This document shows, piece by piece, positions 9,893 through 16,538 of a stretch of DNA of 64,000 bases. This DNA comes from a virus. The translations under genes were made by a program, and so were the position numbers. The first letter of the stretch is position 1. Every line of letters begins with the position of its first letter. The notes under the pieces are model-generated. The model was not told where the DNA came from and searched no databases. It saw only the letters and a program-made list of their open reading frames with translations. The stretch lies in IMG/VR virus record IMGVR_UViG_3300032893_000009, positions 54,882 to 118,881 of that record; one strand, given 5' to 3'.

Positions 9893-9895
9893 TAT
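9872..9895 (+). promoter_or_regulatory. Phage promoter for the Y RNA-rsr operon
   Basis: GACGCA at 9872-9877, 12 bases, then TAGTAT at 9890-9895. The same GACGCA-N12-TANNNT arrangement with a C just before TA occurs at six other sites here. A start 7 bases after the -10 box falls on 9902, exactly the first paired base of Y RNA 1. Confidence 0.6.
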
Positions 9896-9901
9896 AGTAG
9901 T

Positions 9902-9966
9902 GCGTGAGCCGAATGGCCTCTGTTCTCTGCTTAAGAAAACTCGGAGGCCTGACAACTTGCCCACGT
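9902..9966 (+). ncRNA. Y RNA 1 (Ro-binding module only)
   Basis: The lower stem pairs 9902-9908 with 9960-9966, with one A.C mismatch (9907.9961). C9909 is bulged and CGA (9910-9912) pairs with UUG (9957-9959). A copy-specific upper stem GGCCUC (9915-9920) pairs with GAGGCC (9944-9949). The loop begins UGUUCUCU, and the 3' core strand reads ACAACUUGCC. This order (bulged C, CGA, stem, GUUAUCU-like box, stem, ACUUG) matches the Ro60-binding end of animal Y RNAs as I remember human Y1. The insert is a short loop with no tRNA-like body. The start coincides with the predicted promoter start site. Confidence 0.75.
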
Positions 9967-9975
9967 CAAAAGTTT

Positions 9976-10118
9976 TGCGAGAGCCGATGTGATTCTGTTC
10001 TCTGGGGGCTGCGCCCGCAAGGGCATCTAGGTTCAAGTCCTAGTTCCCCGACGTGTCGGGGAATGGTGAAATGGTAGACACACAGCTTTTGATCGGAGTC
10101 CGACAACTTGCCCTCGCA
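9976..10118 (+). ncRNA. Y RNA 2 with full tRNA-like module (class II type)
   Basis: Lower stem 9976-9983 pairs with 10111-10118 (one A.C mismatch); bulged C9984; CGA 9985-9987 pairs with UUG 10108-10110; upper stem GAUUC 9991-9995 pairs with GAGUC 10096-10100. Above it sits a permuted tRNA-like fold. Anticodon-stem strands GGCUG (10007-10011) and CAGCU (10083-10087) pair. There is a variable arm with a GCAA loop and a T arm CUAGG-UUCAAGU-CCUAG (10027-10043). The acceptor UUCCCCG (10044-10050) pairs perfectly with CGGGGAA (10057-10063) across a 6-nt cap, and the D arm is GUG/CAC with a GGUAGA loop. The body looks like tRNA-Leu/Ser. There is no free acceptor end and no proper anticodon loop, so it cannot be a working tRNA. 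Confidence 0.85.
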
Positions 10119-10123
10119 TGAAG

Positions 10124-10216
10124 TTCGGTATGAGCCGGATGAATTGGGTTATCCAACTTGACAATGGATGAGACTCCAATCTCATTTATCCAGTTCAACA
10201 ACTTGCCCATACCGGA
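10124..10216 (+). ncRNA. Y RNA 3 (hairpin insert)
   Basis: The lower stem is the longest in the array: 10124-10134 pairs with 10206-10216 (A.C mismatch at 10133.10207). C10135 is bulged and CGG (10136-10138) pairs with UUG (10203-10205). The upper stem UGAAUUGG (10140-10147) pairs fully with CCAGUUCA (10190-10197). The box GUUAUCC follows the upper stem. The insert is a simple imperfect hairpin (AUGAGA/UCUCAU core) with a loop unlike a T loop, so no tRNA mimicry is visible. Confidence 0.75.
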
Positions 10217-10222
10217 AGGAAA

Positions 10223-10366
10223 GGCACGAGCCGACAGAGGTTGGTTATCTGCCAAACTGCAGGTCGCGGGTTCAAATCCCGCCTTCCGGGCAACCGGATG
10301 TAGCTCAGCTGGCTAGAGCAGCAGAGGCCGAAAGGCCATACCCGACTTCAACAACTTGCCCGTGCT
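10223..10366 (+). ncRNA. Y RNA 4 with full tRNA-like module
   Basis: Lower stem 10223-10230 pairs with 10359-10366; bulged C10231; CGA 10232-10234 pairs with UUG 10356-10358; upper stem GAGGUUG (10237-10243) pairs with CGACUUC (10343-10349), then GUUAUCU. The tRNA-like body contains CUGC/GCAG anticodon-stem strands (10257-10260 and 10321-10324) and an AGGUC variable loop. The T arm is GCGGG-UUCAAAU-CCCGC. The acceptor CUUCCGG (10283-10289) is capped by a GCAA tetraloop and pairs with CCGGAUG (10294-10300, one mismatch). The D arm GCUC/GAGC has a GG-containing loop. An extra GGCC-GAAA-GGCC hairpin (10326-10337) lies where an anticodon loop would be. Confidence 0.85.
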
Positions 10367-10374
10367 GAAAGTAC

Positions 10375-10467
10375 GATGGGAGCCGACTGAGCTTCGTTAT
10401 CTGGATAACGTGAGTTCGAGTCTCACCAGCCGCAAGGCTGTTCGGAGTTCAACAACTTGCCCCCATC
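10375..10467 (+). ncRNA. Y RNA 5 with T-arm minihelix
   Basis: Lower stem 10375-10382 pairs with 10460-10467; bulged C10383; CGA 10384-10386 pairs with UUG 10457-10459; upper stem GAGCUUCG (10389-10396) pairs with CGGAGUUC (10443-10450); box GUUAUCU 10396-10402. The insert keeps only the T arm (GUGAG-UUCGAGU-CUCAC, 10410-10426) stacked on a capped acceptor-like stem CAGCC-GCAA-GGCUG (10427-10440). D and anticodon arms are missing, so this looks like a half-reduced tRNA mimic. Confidence 0.8.
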
Positions 10468-10482
10468 CTAACCCGACGGAAA

Positions 10483-10513
10483 GCTGCAGGCCGGTTTGCT
10501 TGCAGCGTAGGAG
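10483..10513 (+). promoter_or_regulatory. Leader hairpin and RBS of rsr
   Basis: GCTGCA (10483-10488) can pair with TGCAGC (10501-10506), just before the ribosome site AGGAG at 10509-10513 and the GTG start at 10519. The hairpin leaves the RBS free, and may mark a processing site between the last Y RNA and the mRNA. Confidence 0.4.
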
Positions 10514-10518
10514 AAACG

Positions 10519-12216
10519 GTGACACATAGCTATCTGAAGACCGCAACCAACCGCAAGGTTACCCCTCAGTCCCAGCCCATCCCCGGCAGCGTGCAGGTGG
10601 AGAACAACGCTGGCGGCTTCGTGTTTGAGATCGATGACTGGAAGCGCATGGAGCGCTTTCTGATCCTCGGTTCCGAGGGCAATACCTACTACTGCGACGA
10701 GCGCAAGATGACCGCGGATAACGTGACCTGCCTTGGCCGGTGCCTGAAGGCCGACGGCCATCGTTATCTGAAGCTGGTCGAGGACATCAGCGTTGCGGGC
10801 CGCGCCCCCAAGAACGATCCGGCGCTGCTGGCGCTGGCCTATGCCTTTGCTCAGGGCGATGTGGAGACGCGGCGTGAGGCCGCGCTGGTGCTGCCCAAGG
10901 TGGCGCGCATCGGCACCCATCTGTTCCACTTTGCCGACTTCGTGGACGGCATGCGTGGCTGGGGTCCGGTTCTGTGCCGCGCCGTGGCCGACTGGTATCT
11001 GGGCAAGAAGGCCGGTGATCTGGCCAGCCAGCTGCTCAAGTATCAGGCGCGCGACGGCTGGAGCCATCGTGACCTGCTGCGCCTGTCTCATCCCAAGAGC
11101 GATGAGCCGGTGATCAACGCCCTGTTTGGCTATGCGGTCAAGGGCGCTGAGGCGTTGTCCTATGGTGAGGACGAGCCCTTGCGCTTCGTCGGCGCGGTGG
11201 AAGAGCTGAAGCGGCTTCCCAAGCCTCCCGAGGCATCGAAGTCGGACGAGCACCGGGTGGTGCAGCTGATCACCGACTATCGCCTGCCCCGGGAGTGCGT
11301 GCCCACCGAGTGGCTGAATTCCAAGGCGGTGTGGGAGGCTCTGCTGCGTGGCATGCCCATGACGGCCATGATCCGCAACTTGGGCAAGATGTCGAGCATT
11401 GGATTGCTGGCTCCGTTGAGCAGCACTGCCCGCGACGTGGCGGCCCGTCTTTGCGATGAGGCAGAGCTGCGCAAGGCCCGGGTGCATCCGATTCAGGTGC
11501 TCATGGCGCTGGCTACCTACAAGCAGGGCCACGGCATGAAGGGCAGCCTGAACTGGACTCCAGTGCAGGCAGTGGTGGCTTCATTGGATGCCGCCTTCTA
11601 CAAGGCCTTCCTCAATGTCGAGCCGACCGGCAAGCGTTTCTATATCGCGCTGGACGTGTCCGGTTCAATGGGCGACGGCAACGTGGCAGGGACTCCGCTG
11701 ACTCCGCGCGAGGCCTCGGCGGCGCTGGTCATGGTGACCATGCGCACCGAGGAGCAGTATCACATCGTCGGGTTCACTAACGGTCAGTACCGCTCGATGT
11801 GGTCCAATGTCACCGGCCACGGTTCCGGCGTGACCGACCTGCCGCTGAATCCGAGCATGGACCTCACCACGGCAGTGCAGACGGTGAGCGGTCTGAACTT
11901 CGGCGGCACCGACTGCGCATTGCCCATGATCGATGCCAAGGCGCGGAAGATCGAGGCGGACGTGTTCTACGTGCTGACCGACAACGAGACGTGGGCCGGT
12001 CGCATCCATCCCTGTCAGGCGCTGCGCGATTACCGGCAGAGCACGGGCATCCCGGCCAAACTGATTGTGGCCGGGCTGACAGCCACTCAGTTCAGCATCG
12101 CTGACCCCAGCGATCCGGGCTCTCTGAATGTGGTGGGCTTCGATGCCAGCGTACCGGCGCTGATCGCCGACTTCGTGACAGACGGCAAGCAGGCCGTTCA
12201 GAACATCGAGGCCTGA
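10519..12216 (+). CDS. rsr: Ro60/Rsr ortholog (TROVE plus vWA domains)
   Basis: 565 residues, close to human Ro60 (538) and Deinococcus Rsr (~530). The N-terminal ~330 residues match the helical TROVE ring (for example LLALAYAFAQGDVETRREA, then HLFHFADFVDGMRGWG). The C-terminal half is a von Willebrand A domain with an intact MIDAS: DVSGS at 379-383, GGTDCA, and VLTDNETW. Ro proteins bind Y RNAs on the outside of the ring and misfolded RNA ends in the hole; in bacteria Rsr with a Y RNA tethers PNPase for RNA decay and acts in stress and rRNA maturation. Five Y RNAs lie immediately upstream. The start is GTG 10519 with AGGAG 5 nt upstream. No PNPase or RtcB gene is visible nearby. Confidence 0.93.
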   Translation: MTHSYLKTATNRKVTPQSQPIPGSVQVENNAGGFVFEIDDWKRMERFLILGSEGNTYYCDERKMTADNVTCLGRCLKADGHRYLKLVEDISVAGRAPKNDPALLALAYAFAQGDVETRREAALVLPKVARIGTHLFHFADFVDGMRGWGPVLCRAVADWYLGKKAGDLASQLLKYQARDGWSHRDLLRLSHPKSDEPVINALFGYAVKGAEALSYGEDEPLRFVGAVEELKRLPKPPEASKSDEHRVVQLITDYRLPRECVPTEWLNSKAVWEALLRGMPMTAMIRNLGKMSSIGLLAPLSSTARDVAARLCDEAELRKARVHPIQVLMALATYKQGHGMKGSLNWTPVQAVVASLDAAFYKAFLNVEPTGKRFYIALDVSGSMGDGNVAGTPLTPREASAALVMVTMRTEEQYHIVGFTNGQYRSMWSNVTGHGSGVTDLPLNPSMDLTTAVQTVSGLNFGGTDCALPMIDAKARKIEADVFYVLTDNETWAGRIHPCQALRDYRQSTGIPAKLIVAGLTATQFSIADPSDPGSLNVVGFDASVPALIADFVTDGKQAVQNIEA

Positions 12217-12235
12217 AACCCTCTTGCACTTCTCT

Positions 12236-12271
12236 GCCGACACTCTATCATTGGGGTGTCGGCATCTTTTT
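12236..12271 (+). terminator. Rho-independent terminator after rsr
   Basis: Perfect 8-bp stem GCCGACAC/GTGTCGGC, 12-nt loop, then ATCTTTTTG. It ends the Y RNA-rsr operon 20 bases after the stop codon. Confidence 0.8.
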
Positions 12272-12284
12272 GTTCGGAGTCTTT

Positions 12285-12503
12285 ATGGCCAAGGCTCATG
12301 TCGTTGCTAAATACCTGCTGATGGGCGACACGGTGCCCCCTGCTGGCCCCACGGCCTTCGAGATGGAGGTGCGCAGGCTCAATCTGCAGCCGGATGAGTA
12401 CAAGGCCTCGCTGGCCCTGAAGAAGTGGGTCAGCATCAACAGGCACCGGGTGTACGTGCCGGAAAAGCTGCTGGGCGAGTGGGGCTTCTTCGTAGACGCA
12501 TAA
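12285..12503 (+). CDS. Small hypothetical protein
   Basis: 72 residues with no recognised family. The ATG at 12285 is preceded by CGGAG; the longer frame would start inside the terminator. It lies directly after the rsr terminator. Confidence 0.5.
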   Translation: MAKAHVVAKYLLMGDTVPPAGPTAFEMEVRRLNLQPDEYKASLALKKWVSINRHRVYVPEKLLGEWGFFVDA

Positions 12504-12518
12504 GCGATTCTCTACCAT
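12495..12518 (+). promoter_or_regulatory. Phage promoter (GACGCA-N12-TACCAT)
   Basis: GACGCA, 12 bases ending in C, then TACCAT: the same arrangement as the Y RNA promoter. It overlaps the end of the previous gene and precedes the exported protein gene at 12534. Confidence 0.5.
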
Positions 12519-12533
12519 GAAAGCGGAGGGAGT

Positions 12534-12971
12534 ATGCACGCGGATTGGAAAGTGTGGGTGTTGCGTGGGGCTCTGCTAGCGGCGCTGGTGGTGTCTGCTT
12601 TCAGTCAGGACCGCCCCGGGTCTGTAATCCTGTCCAAGCCGGGCGAAGATGTGAAGCTGGAGCACGCGGTGGACTCAACCAAGGTGCAGGTAGCCTATGA
12701 GAAGGAAAAGAGTCTGCAGCTTCAGTTCCAGCTGGCTCAGCTGCAGCTTCAGTTAGACCTTAGCCAGCTGCAGTTGCAACATCTCCAACAGCAGCGTCTG
12801 CAACAGCAGCAGGGGGCCTTACAGGACCAGTATCAGGTGCTGGAGAAGGGGATCGCCGACTGGATCGAGAAGGTGAAGAAGGAAAATCATCTGGGCGACG
12901 ACGTGAGCTACGACCGGGAGCACGACAAATGGGTGCGGATTCCCAAGCCAGCACCTGCGGCTAAGAAGTAA
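12534..12971 (+). CDS. Exported Gln/Leu-rich coiled-coil protein
   Basis: The N-terminal hydrophobic segment VWVLRGALLAALVVSAFS looks like a Sec signal peptide, with likely cleavage near residue 24. Residues ~60-110 are a Leu/Gln-rich heptad repeat (LQLQFQLAQLQLQLD) predicting a long coiled coil. The C-terminus is charged and ends in a Pro/Ala/Lys tail. A periplasmic structural or envelope role is possible but unproven. Confidence 0.6.
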   Translation: MHADWKVWVLRGALLAALVVSAFSQDRPGSVILSKPGEDVKLEHAVDSTKVQVAYEKEKSLQLQFQLAQLQLQLDLSQLQLQHLQQQRLQQQQGALQDQYQVLEKGIADWIEKVKKENHLGDDVSYDREHDKWVRIPKPAPAAKK

Positions 12972-13045
12972 CCGGCACCGCGACTTTGGAGGAACGATGG
13001 ATAAAAGAGAGGTGACCCATGCCGACTAACTAGAAAGGAGTCGTC

Positions 13046-13288
13046 ATGGGCAATGCACATGCGTGGAGGCACCGCCATGGACGGGGCAAACCCTGTCCCA
13101 GCGGTTGCAAATTCTGCGCGGCGCGTCCCTCGGTTGGAGACTATGCCAATTCGACGGGACACCGGCACAACCTCGCAGCCAAGAAGGGCGGGAAACGCAA
13201 CCAGACCGTGATCGTGGCGGGCGGCGCAGGCCGCAGCAAAACGATGTGGGTCAAGAGACCGAAGCCGCAGCGCGGACTCGGCTCTTAA
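13046..13288 (+). CDS. Small basic Cys/His protein
   Basis: 80 residues, very basic, with CPSGCKFC and several His residues near the N-terminus suggesting a small zinc site. A strong RBS (AGAAAGGAG) precedes the ATG. Family not recognised. Confidence 0.55.
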   Translation: MGNAHAWRHRHGRGKPCPSGCKFCAARPSVGDYANSTGHRHNLAAKKGGKRNQTVIVAGGAGRSKTMWVKRPKPQRGLGS

Positions 13289-13391
13289 CAATCTGGGCGC
13301 TGTACAAAACTGGACGAGGGTGAGAAGGGGTATCACACCCGCGTTCAGGCCTGCGAGACCAGCGCCCAGAACTTCCGAAAAGGAGAAGCGT

Positions 13392-13613
13392 ATGGCAAAA
13401 GGGAATCTGTATGAGTATGTGGTCCTTCATCATCCCAAGGCGAAGAAGGACCTAGCGGGCAACGAGGAGCAGGTGAAATCCTCCATCATCACCGACGTAA
13501 CGCATGTTCTGGCAGCCTCCCCGGAGGAGGTTTCCATTCTCGCCGCGCGGTCCATTCCGACGGAATATCTGGACAAGCTGGAGCAGATCGAGATCAAGGT
13601 CCGCCCTTTCTAG
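13392..13613 (+). CDS. Small hypothetical protein
   Basis: 73 residues beginning MAKGNLYEYVVLHHP; the internal segment SIITDVTHVLAASPEEVSIL is reminiscent of small phage proteins predicted to have a ferredoxin-like alpha/beta fold. AAAAGGAGAAGCG precedes the ATG at 13392; the longer frame start is unsupported. Confidence 0.6.
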   Translation: MAKGNLYEYVVLHHPKAKKDLAGNEEQVKSSIITDVTHVLAASPEEVSILAARSIPTEYLDKLEQIEIKVRPF

Positions 13614-13643
13614 CCCAGCTGGATCGTAAGCGTGCAGCTGGGC
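13613..13643 (+). other. Strong hairpin without T-run
   Basis: A 9-bp perfect inverted repeat GCCCAGCTG/CAGCTGGGC spans the stop of the preceding gene. No T-run follows, so it may be a processing site or stabiliser rather than a terminator. Confidence 0.4.
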
Positions 13644-13705
13644 AGTTAGCGGACGAGCGCAACCGGGAGTTCGTCAGGCAAAGGAAGGGCATCAGAAGCG
13701 AGGCG

Positions 13706-13864
13706 ATGCCGGTGACGTTCGAGCAGCCAGAATTCCTCGGTGGTCAGCAGATGTTCAATGTGAGCGATGCGGTTGCCGGTGCGTGCCTCACGGCTTGCAC
13801 ATTTACTACCACCTGCGCCTCTCCTTCGCGCAGCTATTCGGCGAACCTCGTTGTGGATCGGTAG
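13706..13864 (+). CDS. Possible small Thr/Cys-rich protein
   Basis: In the otherwise gene-poor stretch 13614-14015, a 52-residue frame begins MPVTFEQPEFLGG with GAGGCG before the ATG. The reading frame stays open upstream to the previous gene without another ATG. The C-terminal half is Thr/Cys/Ser-rich. Weak evidence; it may be a remnant. Confidence 0.3.
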   Translation: MPVTFEQPEFLGGQQMFNVSDAVAGACLTACTFTTTCASPSRSYSANLVVDR

Positions 13865-13935
13865 GCTTGCGGGCATCCGGCTCAACTGGGTGCCCCAACC
13901 CTCTCAAAACACTACAAATAAAGACGCAAAATAAA

Positions 13936-13964
13936 TGCTCACGTTTCTGTAATTGTGCTATATT
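13936..13964 (+). promoter_or_regulatory. Extended -10 promoter upstream of the DUF932-like gene
   Basis: TGCTATATT at 13956-13964 is an extended -10 (TGn plus TATATT) and resembles the TGCTATACT and TGATATACT promoters elsewhere in the window. CACGTTT lies upstream at 13940, but the second operator half is degenerate. Confidence 0.5.
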
Positions 13965-14015
13965 GGTGATGGCACAGTAGGGAGCTGGACTCCCACGGTT
14001 GCCGGAGGAAAGTAT

Positions 14016-15110
14016 ATGGAGTTGTTCAAGGCACACAACCAGTGGGCGATTCGTCCTGCTGATGAAACCTTCTCAAATGTGAAAACCGCTTTTGAGGCTG
14101 CCCGGGAATATGCCCGTACCGCCGCCGAGAAGCCTGACGTGCCTCTCACCTCGATTCGTGCAGAGGCCGACGGAGGCGAGGTATGCCTGACCGGCAAGGG
14201 CGGAGTCCCTGCCCGGGTAGGCAACTGGGCCTTTGGCCAGCTGGCCCGCATTGCCGAGGCCCCGGCTGGTTACCTGCGCACCCTGCCTGCAACGCTTGCA
14301 GTTCAGAACCTCAACTATGGTTTGAAGACCGCCAGCGAGTTGCACGCCGATGCCAAGGTCAACATCTTCGCCCACAAGAACGGCGATCTGCTGGTCCGGG
14401 CACTGACGTCCGACAAGTACCGCCGCATCTGGAACTATGAAGTGCTGGGCCGGATGCTGCCGCTGGAGGCCGAGGGCTGGAGCTGCCCGACGCCGTTCCG
14501 GGTGAGGGCCGAGCAGGTTGCTAAGCCTGATCCCACGGTCTATGTCTCCGACCACGATATGTTCGCCTTTCTGGTTTCCGAGAACCATAGGATTATGGAA
14601 CCCGGCAACCCGGACGGTTTGGCTCGTGGATTCTTTGTGGAGAACTCCGAAGTGGGCGCGAGCGCGCTGCGTGTCACCACGTTCCTCTACCGCTATATGT
14701 GCTCGAACCACATTGTGTGGGGCGCTAAGGACGTGAGCGAGATCGCAGTCCGGCACGTGGGAGGCGCACGGGGCAAGCTGCAGACCATGTTCATCGGCCT
14801 GACTGAGTACCTGAACGAGTCCGCTTCTGAAGTGGAAGGCAAGATCAAGCTGGCCAAGAACCGCCTGATCGATGCCGACCCGGACAAGGTGCTGGATGCG
14901 ATCTTTGCCAAGCTGCGCGGACAGATTTCCCGCGACGCCTTGCAGAAGTCCTTCCTGCTGGCCTCCGAGAACGCTGCAACGGACGGCGATCCGCGCAGCT
15001 TCTGGGGTCTTGCACAGGGCGTGACCCGCTACAGTCAGACCCTCGCCTTCGCCGACCAGCGCGTGCAGGTGGACGCGGCTGCGGCCAAGGTGATCGATCT
15101 GGCCTTCTAA
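14016..15110 (+). CDS. DUF932-like phage/plasmid protein
   Basis: 364 residues resembling the DUF932 phage/plasmid-like family. Supporting stretches include WAFGQLARIAEAPAGYLRTL, DMFAFLVSENHRI, the conserved RGFFVENSEVGASALRV and FLYRYMCSNHIVWG. Members are common on phages and plasmids; their biochemical role is not settled. The ATG at 14016 has GGAGGAA upstream and sits about 50 bases downstream of a promoter; an earlier in-frame TTG would overlap that promoter. A terminator follows. Confidence 0.75.
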   Translation: MELFKAHNQWAIRPADETFSNVKTAFEAAREYARTAAEKPDVPLTSIRAEADGGEVCLTGKGGVPARVGNWAFGQLARIAEAPAGYLRTLPATLAVQNLNYGLKTASELHADAKVNIFAHKNGDLLVRALTSDKYRRIWNYEVLGRMLPLEAEGWSCPTPFRVRAEQVAKPDPTVYVSDHDMFAFLVSENHRIMEPGNPDGLARGFFVENSEVGASALRVTTFLYRYMCSNHIVWGAKDVSEIAVRHVGGARGKLQTMFIGLTEYLNESASEVEGKIKLAKNRLIDADPDKVLDAIFAKLRGQISRDALQKSFLLASENAATDGDPRSFWGLAQGVTRYSQTLAFADQRVQVDAAAAKVIDLAF

Positions 15111-15224
15111 GGTGTTGTTAGAGAAAGCGGACAAAGCGAACAAAACCGCCGCTTTCGCTACTTGCGGGTAGTGAGGGGCATCGGGACCTGCTCACCATGG
15201 TCGGCAGCAATCTCGACTACAACA
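15111..15224 (+). other. Intergenic stretch with hairpin
   Basis: No convincing gene. GAAAGCGG near 15122 can pair with CCGCTTTC near 15150 across a loop. Together with the following terminator it forms a ~200-base untranslated region. Confidence 0.35.
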
Positions 15225-15256
15225 AAAGCCCGGGGAGCAATCTCCGGGCTTTCTTG
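15225..15256 (+). terminator. Rho-independent terminator
   Basis: AAAGCCCGG and CCGGGCTTT form a 9-bp stem with extra inner pairing, followed by CTTGT. It closes the DUF932-like transcription unit. Confidence 0.7.
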
Positions 15257-15316
15257 TATCTGCTAGAATTTGCGGTGTGCTATGCTGATTCTCGGAACAG
15301 TGCAGCAGGAGGAACC

Positions 15317-15472
15317 ATGCCGACGAAAAACATGAGCGGGAAATTGGGCACGTCGCCCAGTCCCGTGGCCAACCGCGTGATTTCTAACAACAAGAACGTG
15401 CAGCAACCCTGTGGCAGCGTGCAGTCGGCGCTGGCCGGTAAGTTCACCCGCAAGCCGGTGAAAGTGGGATGA
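15317..15472 (+). CDS. Small basic hypothetical protein
   Basis: 51 residues (MPTKNMSGKLG...), strong RBS AGGAGGAA. Family not recognised. Its stop overlaps the next start (ATGA). A weak extended -10 (TGCTATGCT) lies about 35 bases upstream. Confidence 0.55.
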   Translation: MPTKNMSGKLGTSPSPVANRVISNNKNVQQPCGSVQSALAGKFTRKPVKVG

Positions 15473-15687
15473 CACCCACCTTTCTAAATCGGGAGATTGC
15501 GTCCCGGGCCGGACGCACCAAGATAGAGAACATGACGGCTGGTGAGCTGGCGGCCTTTGCAACTGCTGGCGGTAATGCTCTGCTACGCATGTACGGCGTG
15601 CAGTATTACTCAGCATTGGGAAGGAAGTCAGCGGAGAAGCGCAGCAAGAGGCCGACGGTATGCGAAGAGCCAAGCGCGGGCCGGTAG
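15469..15687 (+). CDS. Small hypothetical protein
   Basis: 72 residues, alpha-helical and basic at the end. Coupled by ATGA to the previous gene, and its last 28 bases overlap the next. Family not recognised. Confidence 0.5.
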   Translation: MTPTFLNREIASRAGRTKIENMTAGELAAFATAGGNALLRMYGVQYYSALGRKSAEKRSKRPTVCEEPSAGR

Positions 15688-16478
15688 CGAAGCAGCAACC
15701 CAAGAACCGCACGCTTGACGATATGCAGCGCTTCTATCGAACGCTGGACCTCGCCGGTTTGTGGGAGGAATTCTACGCCTCCATAGGTTCATCTGGACGT
15801 CCCCTGTACAACACCGTCAGGCAGTTCGCCAAAGCCAAGGCGGTCAATGAAAAACAACTGGAGTTTCTGCTTTGGCTGTTTGGCCCGGAGGGGGCCGATC
15901 CGCAGGCTGACCTGTTGTACCCCTTTGCCAAGCCTCTGGACTTCGAGAAGAAGCGCGCGAGCGGCGGCTGGTTCACGGACGAGGCGCTGAAGGCCCACAG
16001 CCGGGAGATCGCCCGGGAGATCAGTGCTCTGGATGCGCTGCGCATGGCGGGCAACGGCATCACCATCAACTCACTGGTCCGCATGGAGAATCTGGCCCGG
16101 CGGCTGGATGAGGATTTTGGGGGCCGCTTCTTCGTAGAGGGCCTGAGCATGAAGCAGAATCTGGAACGGGCTTCGGAGTATGTCAGTCTGCATGCCCGGC
16201 TGCTGAACATGATCGCGCAGGCGCAGGACATCTACGCCAAGAGCCACGGCATCAACTTCGCCGACATGAGCGGCTTCGAGCGGTTGCTGGCGGCGCAGGC
16301 CATGACACTGGCGGCCAGCAGCAATGCCCGCGAGTCGAGGGCTTTTCAGGCTATTCACGATATCACAGAGATGACTCTGGAGAAGGCTGCCAAGCACGGC
16401 TTTGAATTGCCTTCTGAGATTACCAACAAGATTGTTACGATAGAGGGTAAGAAACCGCCCAAGTCCAATGTGATGTAA
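15660..16478 (+). CDS. Hypothetical helical protein
   Basis: 272 residues with a basic start (MRRAKRGPVAKQQPK) and a mostly alpha-helical body. I do not recognise it. Position between small genes and the secreted protein cluster gives no clear hint; a DNA- or RNA-binding role is only suggested by the basic N-terminus. Confidence 0.6.
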   Translation: MRRAKRGPVAKQQPKNRTLDDMQRFYRTLDLAGLWEEFYASIGSSGRPLYNTVRQFAKAKAVNEKQLEFLLWLFGPEGADPQADLLYPFAKPLDFEKKRASGGWFTDEALKAHSREIAREISALDALRMAGNGITINSLVRMENLARRLDEDFGGRFFVEGLSMKQNLERASEYVSLHARLLNMIAQAQDIYAKSHGINFADMSGFERLLAAQAMTLAASSNARESRAFQAIHDITEMTLEKAAKHGFELPSEITNKIVTIEGKKPPKSNVM

Positions 16479-16538
16479 GTCTATTCCGGTTGTCAGTCGT
16501 TCTCGTGCGACGTATGGCTTTGCGAAGGAGAGGCTGAC

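Noticed and set aside
10020-10100. A tRNA-Leu or Ser gene
   Set aside because: T arm, acceptor, D arm and variable arm are all present, but in permuted order with a capped acceptor and no usable anticodon loop, and inside a Y RNA core. It is a tRNA mimic, not a tRNA gene.
9950-10470. tRNA introns, permuted tRNAs, group I introns or self-cleaving ribozymes joined by the repeated ACAACTTGCCC
   Set aside because: I first read the repeats as introns between tRNA halves. Only units 2 and 4 have both halves, while the lower and upper stems pair in all five units, and the core matches Y RNA. No ribozyme consensus fits.
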